From positions 1-64,000 of the forward strand of contig JAJZZM010000001.1 of the NCBI GenBank assembly GCA_021797555.1: 64,000 nucleotides of DNA, written 5' to 3'. This document shows positions 55,719 through 64,000 of this stretch, piece after piece. Source of the DNA: Thermoplasmata archaeon (GTDB taxonomy: Archaea; Thermoplasmatota; Thermoplasmata; Thermoplasmatales; Thermoplasmataceae). A model generated the notes under the pieces. That model ran no database searches. It saw only the letters and a list, made by a program, of their open reading frames with translations, and was not told the DNA's origin. The stretch's first letter is position 1. The number at the start of each line of letters is the position of its first letter. The translations under genes and the position numbers were made by a program.

Positions 55719-56684
55719 ATGGATGGAAAACCATTTATTTCAGTAATAATCACGGCATACAACAGGAAAGAGTTTTTATTAAATGCAATTAAAAGCGCAT
55801 TAAACCAGACATTATCCAAGGATAAATATGAAATCATTGTAATAAAGAACTTTAATGACAATAAAATAGATAAATTTATGGATGAAAATAATATAACATC
55901 AATAATTTCTGATGGAATAGAAGGCGAGTATCCATATATTGCATTAAATAAATCCAATGGAGAAATATTATCGTTTCTGGATGACGATGATTTAATGAGG
56001 GAAAATAAGCTTGAAATAGTATATAATATATTCAATGATAAAAACATAGGATACTACCATAATAACTTTGAGGTTTTATTGAATAATAATATTGTGTATA
56101 ATAAATTAATAAATTCGCCTAGATATAAAACAATTGAAATAGACAACAAGGATAAAAATAAGTATATTTATTACATGGAAAAAAAATTATTATATGTTAA
56201 TAATTCGTGCATATCAATTCGCAAGGAAATATTAAAGCCATGGTCACTATATTTAAAAAATCAGGCTGCAAATATAGATCGTTTTATTTTTATAAGCGCA
56301 TTATTATCAAAATTCAACCTTTATATGGATAACAGAATATTAAATTCATACAGAATACATAATGACCAAACAGGAGTTTTAGTATCCAATAATATCAATG
56401 TTCTGGCCAGGAAAAAACTTGAATTCATAAACAAAAGCTTAACAGCATTTAACAATATAATGAAAATGGCTAATAATTCAAGGTTTGAGGGCTATGTAAG
56501 AACCAGAATAACAAATCTAAAACTTGCATATAACTTCTGGTCATTTGAAAATAGATATAAAATAAGTTTAAATGATTATTTGGATTATATAAATAATAAG
56601 GATTTTAATGAGATACCAAGATTAATAATCTATAAAACGCCAAAATTTATAAGGAAAAGATTAATAAAAATTATTTATAGATAG
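55719..56684 (+). CDS. GT2-family glycosyltransferase, paralog C
   Basis: Third member of the local GT2 set: ISVIITAYNRKEFLLNAIKSALNQTL at the start and LSFLDDDDLMRENKLEIVYNIF for the DxD region. It is slightly longer (321 aa) with a divergent C-terminal half ending in a basic segment (KFIRKRLIKIIYR). Expected role is sugar transfer in surface glycan assembly. Confidence 0.87.
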   Translation: MDGKPFISVIITAYNRKEFLLNAIKSALNQTLSKDKYEIIVIKNFNDNKIDKFMDENNITSIISDGIEGEYPYIALNKSNGEILSFLDDDDLMRENKLEIVYNIFNDKNIGYYHNNFEVLLNNNIVYNKLINSPRYKTIEIDNKDKNKYIYYMEKKLLYVNNSCISIRKEILKPWSLYLKNQAANIDRFIFISALLSKFNLYMDNRILNSYRIHNDQTGVLVSNNINVLARKKLEFINKSLTAFNNIMKMANNSRFEGYVRTRITNLKLAYNFWSFENRYKISLNDYLDYINNKDFNEIPRLIIYKTPKFIRKRLIKIIYR

Positions 56685-56778
56685 GTAATATAATTTTTAT
56701 ATACTATTTTTATAATGCATCCAAATTGGGAATTTTTATTATATATCTTAAATAATCAATAACTTTTAGTCATCATAA

Positions 56779-57009
56779 TTACATTATTTTAATTTTTTTC
56801 ATTTCATATGAAAGCCTTGCCCTGATGGAAAAAACCAGCCCAATAAGTAAAAGAGAAAGAACAAATATTGAAATATATATGGGATACATTGGACCAACAA
56901 TATACGCAACTCCTGTAAGAATGGTTACAAGAGCTATAAGGTAATACGTAAGCAATGCTATGACTATTGCTATTAGCGGAATGTTAATCTTATTTGGAAG
57001 AGGTTTCAT
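56779..57009 (-). CDS. Small two-helix membrane protein
   Basis: The 76-residue product has two strong hydrophobic segments (residues ~10-37 and ~43-62) and a basic C-terminus (RARLSYEMKKIK). No family is recognised. It is plausible as a gene because the composition fits a membrane protein, but there is no other support. Confidence 0.5.
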   Translation of the reverse strand: MKPLPNKINIPLIAIVIALLTYYLIALVTILTGVAYIVGPMYPIYISIFVLSLLLIGLVFSIRARLSYEMKKIKIM

Positions 57010-57467
57010 AATTTCACCTATTTTATTTAATTTTTATTTATGATTTTATAAATAATTTCCATTATTTTATATTTACGTTTTTATTTGTGTTTAAGCATAT
57101 TCAAAAAATATATGATTTATCGCTCTTTTAAAAATTACCTCATTCATTGATTTGAAAATATTCAAAATGATGATAATTTATTGGCATTTTAAAAATATTT
57201 GATTCTATAAATTCTACATATAATCTCAGTGGCTTTCAGTACATTATATTGATTTGTATAATAAATGATTTTTATTTATATAACAATTATAATATTAGGC
57301 TTGTTTAATAATCAGTATTTAACATCAAGGTCGAAATAAATACACCCATACGGATGGTAGTCAATATGCCATAGTACGTTAATTATTTATTATAGTTTGA
57401 TCCATATAACCACAATGATTTACCCTGGCAACAAAACTATTGCATTAGGAAATAAAGTATAAATATA
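57010..57467. other. Intergenic region with decayed shared segments
   Basis: No intact gene. The stretch 57205-57265 resembles 29945-30000 (both with CTCAGTGGCTTTC and TTGATTTGTA), and 57302-57330 resembles 8544-8572. These scraps point to an unidentified repeated element now mostly lost. Confidence 0.35.
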
Positions 57468-57500
57468 AGTTATACATTAGTATAATAGTGAGTTATACAT
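57468..57500 (+). promoter_or_regulatory. Direct-repeat operator candidate before vapB
   Basis: AGTTATACAT occurs at 57468-57477 and again at 57491-57500, 23 bases start to start. The second copy overlaps the vapB start codon. VapBC complexes usually repress their own promoter by binding repeats at this location, so this is a plausible autoregulatory site. Confidence 0.45.
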
Positions 57501-57747
57501 GCTTGAAGAAGAAATGAGTGTAGGCCCCAAGGGGCAGGTGGTAATACCGGTTGCATTAAGAAAAACATTAAAAATCACGCCGGGTTCAAAGGTGATTTTC
57601 AAATTGGATGGTGATAGAATAATACTGGAAAAACTGAAAACAGATTCGGTAAATATCTTTAGGGAAATTGCCAAAAATGGAAAAAATGTAAATGAAATAA
57701 AATATAATGAATATAAAGACGAAATTTTTAAAAGGAATAAATTATGA
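57499..57747 (+). CDS. vapB: VapB-type antitoxin (SpoVT/AbrB fold)
   Basis: The N-terminal ~45 residues are a swapped-hairpin AbrB DNA-binding domain (MSVGPKGQVVIPVALRKTLKITPGSKVIFKLDGDRIILEK). The C-terminal tail would bind and block the toxin. The gene overlaps vapC by four bases (ATGA), the classic toxin-antitoxin arrangement. Confidence 0.88.
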   Translation: MLEEEMSVGPKGQVVIPVALRKTLKITPGSKVIFKLDGDRIILEKLKTDSVNIFREIAKNGKNVNEIKYNEYKDEIFKRNKL

Positions 57748-58160
57748 TATATATAGATTCCAATGTATTTATATTTGCCTCACTTAACAATGAAGAATTA
57801 GGTAATAATGCAAGACTTATTTTGGAAGAGGTAGAAAATAGAAATATTGAGGCAATAACAAGTGCATTAACCTTTGATGAGGCCATCTGGATAATAAAAA
57901 AGAATAGAAATTTTGAAGATGCAATATCTGCCGGTGAGGCTTTTTTGAATATGCCCGGGCTTCATTTGGTTGATGTAAATCAGGATTTGCTGGCACTTTC
58001 AATGGATATCATGAAACGATATAAAACCGATCCAAGAGATTCAATTCATGCAGCAACTGCAATAACGCAAAAGGCAAACATCATCATATCTGAAGACTCA
58101 GATTTCGACAGAATAAAGGAATTAAAAAGAAGGGGCATAATGGAATTTAAAATACAGTAA
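57744..58160 (+). CDS. vapC: VapC-type PIN-domain toxin (ribonuclease)
   Basis: The 138-residue PIN domain has the expected acidic residues: MIYIDSNVF (Asp5), SALTFDEAIW (Glu), DPRDSIHAATA (Asp) and IISEDSDFDRI (Asp). PIN toxins cleave RNA, often tRNA or rRNA, and are held inactive by VapB. No sign of decay, so the module is probably active. Confidence 0.9.
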   Translation: MIYIDSNVFIFASLNNEELGNNARLILEEVENRNIEAITSALTFDEAIWIIKKNRNFEDAISAGEAFLNMPGLHLVDVNQDLLALSMDIMKRYKTDPRDSIHAATAITQKANIIISEDSDFDRIKELKRRGIMEFKIQ

Positions 58161-58492
58161 TATGCATTAATTCAATTCATTCAAAAAGCAAATTATAGAC
58201 TTGTTTTATATCTAAATTTTTGTTGGTTTTTGCATTATAATTTTGCTGTTCGATTCTTAACTATTCCGATTTTAAACAGCTCCATAACACGTGTTGCCAT
58301 GATTATCCCGCCCTATTCCAGAATTGATTTTACTATTTTGGTGATTTTTTATTATTCTTTATTAATTTAAGAATAAATATTGTATCATCCTTTAAATAAT
58401 GGTCTGAATATTATAACATTGTTGTAATAACAAAATATAAGGATTTAATGTATAGATGAAAAACATTATTATATATGTAAAGCTTATAATTT
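58161..58492. other. Gap after vapC with a short coding scrap
   Basis: On the minus strand, 58235-58309 encodes a stop-bounded tail, GGIIMATRVMELFKIGIVKN, ending RTAKL. It looks like the last residues of a lost enzyme gene; the family is not identified. The remaining bases are AT-rich, with the promoter region for the next gene near 58460-58492. Confidence 0.35.
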
Positions 58493-59280
58493 ATGATAAG
58501 GGCAGTGGCCTTTGTGCCAAATTCTCCAAGCCTCATAGGAAATATTGGCGTGGACCATAAAGAAACAATAAGTGCTCTTGAAAAACTTGGAAAGGAAATA
58601 AAGGATTGTGTTGATAATGTTATAATTATGATACCGCATTTTCAAACATCAGGCGGATTTGGAATTGTTGGCACACCAAGGCTTAAGCAGATTTTGCTTA
58701 TTATGGATTTCCTCCTGAACTCTATAATGTTAAATATGAACCTCCGGGAGACCATGAACTTGCAGAGCAGATAATAGAACTTGGAAATGGCAATGATATT
58801 AATATTGGCATGGTTGATAACTGGGGTCTCGACCACGGTGCATGGTCGCCACTTTTGCATATTTTTAATGATGCATCAGTGCCGGCAATTCTGGTTTCAA
58901 TATGTCCTGATATGGGTGCACAGGCGCATGTTGACCTCGGCAGGCTCATAAGGTCTTTACAAATTAAGGGAAATTTATGCGTTCTTGCAAGCGGTTCTTT
59001 GATTCACAGGCTTGACCTGTTTCAGAGTGGTGTTAATGAAACACCACCACTGGCAATGGAATATCTGGAAAACTGCATATCCTCATTAGAAAATGGAACA
59101 TGGGATAATATATTTGATTCTAAACCCGATATTTTAAGGGTCGCATCCCCTGAGGGTTACAATCTTCCATTGAGGTTCATACATGGCGTGGTTGGAGAGA
59201 AAATTAAGGCAACAATACTTTCAAATGAAATGGAATTCAACGCAGCATCACTGACAACCATAAGGTTTGAGGCTATTTAA
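58493..59280 (+). pseudogene. Class III extradiol dioxygenase-like (LigB/DODA) gene with a one-base frameshift
   Basis: Two ORFs, 58493-58774 and 58810-59280, are one gene. The first reads MIRAVAFVPNSPSLIG and up to GTPRLKQ. The -1 frame then gives DFAYYGFPPELYNVKYEPPGDHELAEQI and joins MVDNWGLDHGAWSPLLHIF, the LigB-type His-containing motif. Losing one base near 58689-58695 explains the break. Enzymes of this fold open catechols or act as related metal-dependent oxygenases. Both halves are otherwise well conserved, so the mutation is recent, programmed, or a sequencing error. Confidence 0.75.
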
Positions 59281-59667
59281 GAGAATGATGCCATATATTA
59301 TCCAGTTGTTATTTTTGGTTAATTTATATTGGTTATCATTTATATTTTATTTATATATTCGGTTAAAACCCAATCATAACATTTTAATGTAAAAATCTAA
59401 TAAGTGAATATCTAATTAAAGTATTGCATGAGAATTTAGATATTAAAAACATTAAATACATATAAGAATTTATTTTTATGTGGTATAATTAATATCATCA
59501 TTTATAAGCATCCTTTAATTTATTATATTAATTATAAAAATAAACCTTTAACATCATTTCCTGAATTATACATTCATGTTTTAAGACCTTATTATTTTAC
59601 CAAATAATATCTTTATGTATTTCACATTCAATCATAATTATAATATATATAAAATATATTAGTAAAA
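59281..59667. other. AT-rich intergenic region, no gene
   Basis: No open frame of note. A TATA-like AATATATATAAAATATAT just before 59668 is the likely promoter of the following gene. Confidence 0.45.
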
Positions 59668-60597
59668 GTGGATTACAAAATGCTGGAAAATTTGTGGAGT
59701 TCAAATAATTTGGACAATCTGATTAAATTTTATAAATTTATAAATAATCCTGAGAAGGCATATAATTTCTCCATAAACAGGAAAAAGCCGGACATAAAAA
59801 TATATCACCATAATAATAATTCCAGTATATGTTTTATAATTCCAACTATTAGCATAGATAATTTTTTGAAAACTTCTTATTGGAACCTTGTTTCCAGATT
59901 TGATGCAGTAATCGTTGAATCAGGCGGGCAATATTTTAACTATGCCAGGAGCATAAATAATGGCATATGCAAGGCGTTAAAATATGATTATAAAACACTG
60001 ATATTGAGCAATGATGATATGGAAATTATTGACAACAGTGATAAATTATTAGAAGAAATAGAAAATTTAAGGGAATTTGATATTATATTGCCAACAAAGA
60101 TTAGAAAAGGCAAATCCAATTTCTCAATATCAGATCAATTTAATATTGTTAATTTTAATGCTATAACCAGATATACAAATTATATCAACTGGTTTATTAA
60201 CAAAAATGCCAATTTCAATGAATTCAGAGCCATATTAAAAGGTATTGATGGCTATAAATATACTATATTTGAAGGCAGTGGAAACAAAAAACTGGATAAT
60301 CTTATTTTAAAATTCCTTAAAATAAAATATGGCAAAATTCCATTATTTAACTCCTTTGGTATATTCAAAAGATCGGTTTTGGAAAAAGAGAATATGGATG
60401 AAACCTTTATAAATGGTAAGGAGGATTATGAATTTGTTATAAGACTGGTTAATGATAAATTTTCATTTGGCAAAAGCACATTCAGAATAGCAGACATAGG
60501 TGGTCAATCACTGAACAAATATAATAACAATCTGAGGATTTTAAAGGATTTATTATCAGAATTAATTCTTAATTATTATATTGAAAACTATTTTTAA
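59668..60597 (+). CDS. Glycosyltransferase-like protein (GT-A fold, GT2-related)
   Basis: Residues ~54-125 read ICFIIPTISIDNFLKTSYWNL...VIVESGGQYFNYARSINNGICKALKYDYKTLILSNDDMEII, with SNDD as the nucleotide/metal motif, characteristic of GT2-like enzymes. The later FGIFKRSVLEKENMDETFINGKEDYEFVIRL fits the acceptor-site ED motif. Start is a GTG at 59668 or the ATG at 59680; a TATA-like run just upstream allows either. It belongs to the surface-glycan island. Confidence 0.7.
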   Translation: MDYKMLENLWSSNNLDNLIKFYKFINNPEKAYNFSINRKKPDIKIYHHNNNSSICFIIPTISIDNFLKTSYWNLVSRFDAVIVESGGQYFNYARSINNGICKALKYDYKTLILSNDDMEIIDNSDKLLEEIENLREFDIILPTKIRKGKSNFSISDQFNIVNFNAITRYTNYINWFINKNANFNEFRAILKGIDGYKYTIFEGSGNKKLDNLILKFLKIKYGKIPLFNSFGIFKRSVLEKENMDETFINGKEDYEFVIRLVNDKFSFGKSTFRIADIGGQSLNKYNNNLRILKDLLSELILNYYIENYF

Positions 60598-60969
60598 TGT
60601 AAAATTTTATTCATGAATTATCTTTATTTAATGAGATAAAAAACTATGTTGCACATGTTGATAATGACCATGTTGAAATAATATAACAAAGGCGTTTATT
60701 GAAAACGCAATAAAAATATTTTTATACTTTGATTGTAAATTTTAGCATGTATAACAATTATATGCATTCATAACTAAAAGCATTATAAATATATTAAAAT
60801 AAAGATTTTTATTGATATTATAATTATAATATTAGATTAATTTGTCCTTTAGAAATTGTTTAATTATTAATAAACATCATAAATTTATAAAACAATAAAT
60901 ATCATCATGGGATAATAGAATACGTCAATTAATGGAACCTCAATTCCTGGTTCGTCTTATTCGTCAGTT
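60598..60969. other. AT-rich intergenic region
   Basis: Nothing definite. The 51 bases before 60970 are open in the frame of the next ORF (NTSINGTSIPGSSYSSV) but lack a start codon, so they may be an old N-terminal extension or a surface-protein scrap. Confidence 0.4.
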
Positions 60970-61893
60970 ATGGGTATTGAAATAACATCCATTGCATTCC
61001 GGTTATTAAAAATTCAGGAAATATCAATATTTCTGCTATATACAGGCTTAATTATATATTTATCACTTTCATTAATCTTTTTGTTTAAGATAATACAATT
61101 TACAAAAAATATATCATTTATTAGCAGGAATAAAATATTGGGTTATTTTACATTTTCAGCAGGCAGTGCAGTTCTTGGTACAAGGCTAATCGTGAATGGG
61201 TTATATTTCTTTGCCTATTTACTTTTTTATTTAACAATAGTATCAATTGCTGTTTTTGCAATAATGTATTTCAATGAATACAGAATAAAGATAGATTTAC
61301 ATTTTTACTTCATGCCATTTATATCAATTTTAAGTTTTTCCGTACTATTTTCTCAGATGTTATATATTATAAATATAAGGTCTCAATATTATACGCTGCT
61401 TTTAACATTTTTATTTTTGGCAGGCAATGCCGGATATATTGCAGTAACCGCAAAGGCGTTTAAATCGTATAATAAAATATTCAATTCATCAAAAATAAAT
61501 GGATTTTATATGGTTTATGCCGGGATTGGGTCACTTGCATCCCTAGCCGGGCTAAATGCCATTAAAATTATTTCAAATGTTTTTGTTTTTGCTTTTATTG
61601 AGAAATTATCATATATTGATTATTTCTATGGCATTATAATGTCATTTTTTGTATTGACCCTATTTTTTATTAAATTTATAAGAAATATAAGTCATAAATA
61701 CAGTGTTAGCTGGTGGGGCGCTGTCTTCCCACTGGGGGTTTTATCTGCAGGATCATCAATAGTATGGTTTTTAACCGGTATTCCTGCTGTTAAATATTTT
61801 GCTTATTTTTATGCGTTCATGGCTTTAATTCTGATTATATATGCATTTATACATATTTCATGGATATTTATATCTGAATTGAGGAGTAAGTAG
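60970..61893 (+). CDS. SLAC1/TehA (TDT)-family membrane transporter-like protein
   Basis: The 307-residue protein has 9-10 membrane helices. GYFTFSAGSAVLGTRLIVNG and WWGAVFPLGVLSAGSSIVWFLTG match the recurrent G-F/S-A and WW-FP-G motifs of the tellurite-resistance/dicarboxylate transporter and SLAC1 anion-channel family. It would move small anions or organic acids. The N-terminal extent is uncertain. Confidence 0.65.
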   Translation: MGIEITSIAFRLLKIQEISIFLLYTGLIIYLSLSLIFLFKIIQFTKNISFISRNKILGYFTFSAGSAVLGTRLIVNGLYFFAYLLFYLTIVSIAVFAIMYFNEYRIKIDLHFYFMPFISILSFSVLFSQMLYIINIRSQYYTLLLTFLFLAGNAGYIAVTAKAFKSYNKIFNSSKINGFYMVYAGIGSLASLAGLNAIKIISNVFVFAFIEKLSYIDYFYGIIMSFFVLTLFFIKFIRNISHKYSVSWWGAVFPLGVLSAGSSIVWFLTGIPAVKYFAYFYAFMALILIIYAFIHISWIFISELRSK

Positions 61894-62501
61894 TTGCATA
61901 ATTCATTTTAACAAAATTTTAATTCAACATAAATTCCTTGCATGTTAAATACATGGAATTGATTGGCTTTTTATGATACCAAAACCTTTTATTTTTAGAT
62001 TAAATAACTCTATAAATATAGGTTTTAATTATAGAGGAAATTACTATAAAAATATAATAATCAATGAAAGATTTCTTGGATAATAGTGTATTATAAAGAT
62101 AGAATAAACTATTAAATATATACATTATAATAAAATACGAGGATTGTTTAAGATTTCAGTAATAATATTATATTTGGCTAAATTTAGGGATTATTACAGA
62201 GGATTTTTAAATAAATTAAAGGAAAACCATAAAAGAATAATTATTATAATGGATGATGATAAATGTTTCATGAAATGGAAATATTTTTATTTAATACTTA
62301 ATATTCAGGATCAATTATTATAATTATTACTTGCAATTATCAATAAATGAAAGTGTAGTAACACTATCAATGGCATATGAAGAAAATTATGGTAATTTAA
62401 ATGTTAAAAATAATAAGTATATATGAGAACTCATTTTAGGATACCTACTTTTAAAAATGCATAACGAAAATTAAAATATAACTATACTATTAAACAAAAA
62501 T
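61894..62501 (+). pseudogene. Region with a decayed IS5-type transposase N-terminus
   Basis: From an ATG at 62064 the frame reads MKDFLDNSVL, stop, R, stop, NKLLN, and later ISVIILYLAKFRDYYRGF after shifts. This parallels MDDFLDKSVFYRWMKLLE and IFILYLAKLREFRGISF at 8171-8404. The segment at 61892-61930 likewise resembles 8102-8140. The remaining bases to 62501 are AT-rich and include the probable gmd promoter near 62470. Confidence 0.55.
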
Positions 62502-63557
62502 ATGAAGTCGGCACTAATTACAGGCATAACAGGTCAGGATGGGGCATATCTTGCAAAGTTATTATTAGAAAAAGATTATAAGGTTTATGGATTATACAGA
62601 AGGTTAAGCACACCAAATTTCTGGAGACTCCAAAATCTAAATATATACAATAGGGTTAATTTAATATCCGGTGATTTAACAGATTTATCATCTGTTTTAA
62701 ATGCCTTTAAGGCATCAAATCCTGATGAGGTTTATCATCTAGCAGCACAGAGCTTTGTAGAAGCCTCCTTTGAATCACCATTGGCAACAGCAGAGGTCAC
62801 AGGATTATCAACAACAAGGATTTTAGAGGCGGCAAAATTATATTACCCAAATACTAGGGTATATTATGCAGGCACAAGTGAGATGTTCGGATCATCTTAT
62901 GATGAAAATGGCCTTAATGAAAATTCTATTTTTAAGCCAATGAGTCCATATGCAGCTGCTAAACTATACGGCTACTGGATATCAAATATTTACAGGAATG
63001 GCTATAAATTATTTGTGTCATCTGGAATACTCTTTAACCATGAATCTGAAATAAGGGGTTTGGAATTTGTAACAAGAAAGATAGTAAATGAGGTTGCAAA
63101 AATACATTACGGCCTAGAAAAAAAGATAAGGCTTGGAAATATAAAGGCAAAAAGGGATTGGGGATATGCACCGGAATATGTTGAGGCAATGTACAGGATG
63201 CTACAGCAGGATTCACCTGATGATTATGTAATTGCAACAAATGAAACACATAGTGTAGAGGAGTTTTTACAGCTAGCGTTTGATTATATAAATGAAGATT
63301 ACACAAAATACCTTGAGATTGATAAAAGGTTTTTAAGACCTTTGGATGTTCCTGCATTAAAAGGAGATTATTCCAAGGCTAGGGATAAACTTGGCTGGGA
63401 GCCTAAAATAAAGTTCAATGAAATTGTAAAATTGATGATGAAGGCAGAGCTTAAAAGGTGGGAATTATATTTAAATGGAGAGCAGTTCCCATGGGATGTC
63501 CCCAACTATCCAAATGAGAATGCTTTATTAAAAACTTATTACAAGGTGAAAAAATGA
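62502..63557 (+). CDS. gmd: GDP-mannose 4,6-dehydratase
   Basis: An extended short-chain dehydrogenase that converts GDP-mannose to GDP-4-keto-6-deoxymannose. The NADP motif is ITGITGQDGAYLAKLLLEKDY at the N-terminus; HLAAQSFVEASFESPL, YYAGTSEMFG and the catalytic YAAAK (in SPYAAAKLYGYW) follow, with RDWGYAPEYVEAMYRMLQ typical of GMD. Length (351 aa) is normal. It overlaps the next aminotransferase gene by four bases (ATGA). Confidence 0.93.
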   Translation: MKSALITGITGQDGAYLAKLLLEKDYKVYGLYRRLSTPNFWRLQNLNIYNRVNLISGDLTDLSSVLNAFKASNPDEVYHLAAQSFVEASFESPLATAEVTGLSTTRILEAAKLYYPNTRVYYAGTSEMFGSSYDENGLNENSIFKPMSPYAAAKLYGYWISNIYRNGYKLFVSSGILFNHESEIRGLEFVTRKIVNEVAKIHYGLEKKIRLGNIKAKRDWGYAPEYVEAMYRMLQQDSPDDYVIATNETHSVEEFLQLAFDYINEDYTKYLEIDKRFLRPLDVPALKGDYSKARDKLGWEPKIKFNEIVKLMMKAELKRWELYLNGEQFPWDVPNYPNENALLKTYYKVKK

Positions 63558-64000
63558 TTCCTGTTTCAGAACCAGACATATCTGAAAAAGAAATAGATTA
63601 TGTTACTGATGCTGTAAGGTCTGGGTGGGTTAGCTCCCATGGAAAATATATTGATGAATTTGAATCAAAATTTTCCAAATTTATTGGGACAAAATATGGT
63701 TTAACTGTATCAAATGGAACTGCGGCTTTACATCTGGCATTATCGGCACTTGGCATAAAAAATGGTGATGAAGTTATAGTACCCGATTTAACATTCATAA
63801 GCCCTGTTAATGCTGTTTTATATAATAATGCAACGCCGGTTTTATGTGACGTGACAAAAAAAGACTGGTGCATTGACACAGATAAAATAGAATCGTTGAT
63901 TAATAATAAAACAAAGGCAATAATAGCAGTGCATTTATACGGAAATTCGGCTAATATGGATAAATTAATGGAAATAAAGAAAAAATATAATTTATATTTA
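63554..64000 (+). CDS. DegT/DnrJ/EryC1-family aminotransferase, likely GDP-perosamine synthase (partial)
   Basis: The first 149 residues are visible; the gene runs off the window. IPVSEPDISEKEIDYVTDAVRSGWVSSHGKYIDEFE and SNGTAALHLALSALGIKNGDEVIVPDLTFISPVNAVLY are family hallmarks (PLP-dependent sugar aminotransferases). Directly after gmd the expected substrate is GDP-4-keto-6-deoxymannose and the product GDP-perosamine. The PLP lysine lies beyond the window. Confidence 0.85.
   Translation, partial: MIPVSEPDISEKEIDYVTDAVRSGWVSSHGKYIDEFESKFSKFIGTKYGLTVSNGTAALHLALSALGIKNGDEVIVPDLTFISPVNAVLYNNATPVLCDVTKKDWCIDTDKIESLINNKTKAIIAVHLYGNSANMDKLMEIKKKYNLYL

Overview
The window looks like a chromosomal segment of an AT-rich, extremely acidophilic archaeon of the Thermoplasmatales, most like Picrophilus. 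This is inferred from gene content; no database was searched. The signs are a tricorn-interacting M1 aminopeptidase, a thermopsin-family and a sedolisin-family secreted protease (both acid-protease families), an archaeal RPA with its partner protein, archaeal tRNAs without encoded CCA, and Ile/Asn/Lys-rich proteins using many ATA, AAT and AAA codons. First genes of operons often have a TATA box 20-30 bp before the ATG, as expected for leaderless transcripts. Internal operon genes tend to have GGTGA or GGAGG sites and overlapping starts and stops.

Layout. 1-1.8 kb: an operon of small genes (zinc-ribbon tail, Sm/Hfq-like protein, two unknown ORFs sharing a duplicated segment, a winged-helix protein, an unknown ORF), then tRNA-Asp. 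2-12.6 kb: glutamyl-tRNA reductase, a thermopsin-like protein, a sodium:solute symporter with its DUF3311-like partner, a transposase stub, NAD synthetase, a CPA1 antiporter, two identical tRNA-Ala(GGC) genes and a PLD-like protein. 12.6-28.4 kb is dense core: serine hydroxymethyltransferase, a CBS protein with an extra C-terminal domain, TldD/PmbA, the tricorn F2/F3-like peptidase, Sua5, a double-GNAT protein, a lipid-kinase-like membrane protein, a secreted protein of three NTF2/SnoaL-like repeats, an atypical tRNA-Gly, an NfeD-like protein and the RPA operon.

28.4-33.1 kb mixes relics (a 5'-truncated MFS gene, an IS200/IS605 right end, IS3 OrfA and GNAT fragments) with an intact racemase/epimerase plus M20 deacylase pair. 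33.1-37.3 kb is an ABC importer whose two permeases are fused in one chain. 37.6-40.3 kb is the two-subunit glycine decarboxylase P-protein, which fits with the serine hydroxymethyltransferase at 12.6 kb in glycine/serine/one-carbon metabolism.

41-64 kb is an accessory, surface-directed region: three paralogous GT2 glycosyltransferases, two other GT2-like proteins, a GT4 glycosyltransferase and its decayed inverted copy, a methyltransferase, a 1323-residue membrane-anchored sedolisin, two copies of one IS, an IS-interrupted surface-protein relic, a VapBC module, a frameshifted extradiol-dioxygenase-like gene, a SLAC1/TehA-like transporter, and a gmd plus DegT-family aminotransferase pair that may make GDP-perosamine. 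I read this as a cell-surface glycosylation island that expanded by duplication and is eroded by insertion sequences. I found no CRISPR array, rRNA or prophage. The best candidates for something undescribed are the triple-NTF2 secreted protein with its phased upstream repeats, the CBS fusion protein, the atypical tRNA-Gly and the glycosyltransferase island.
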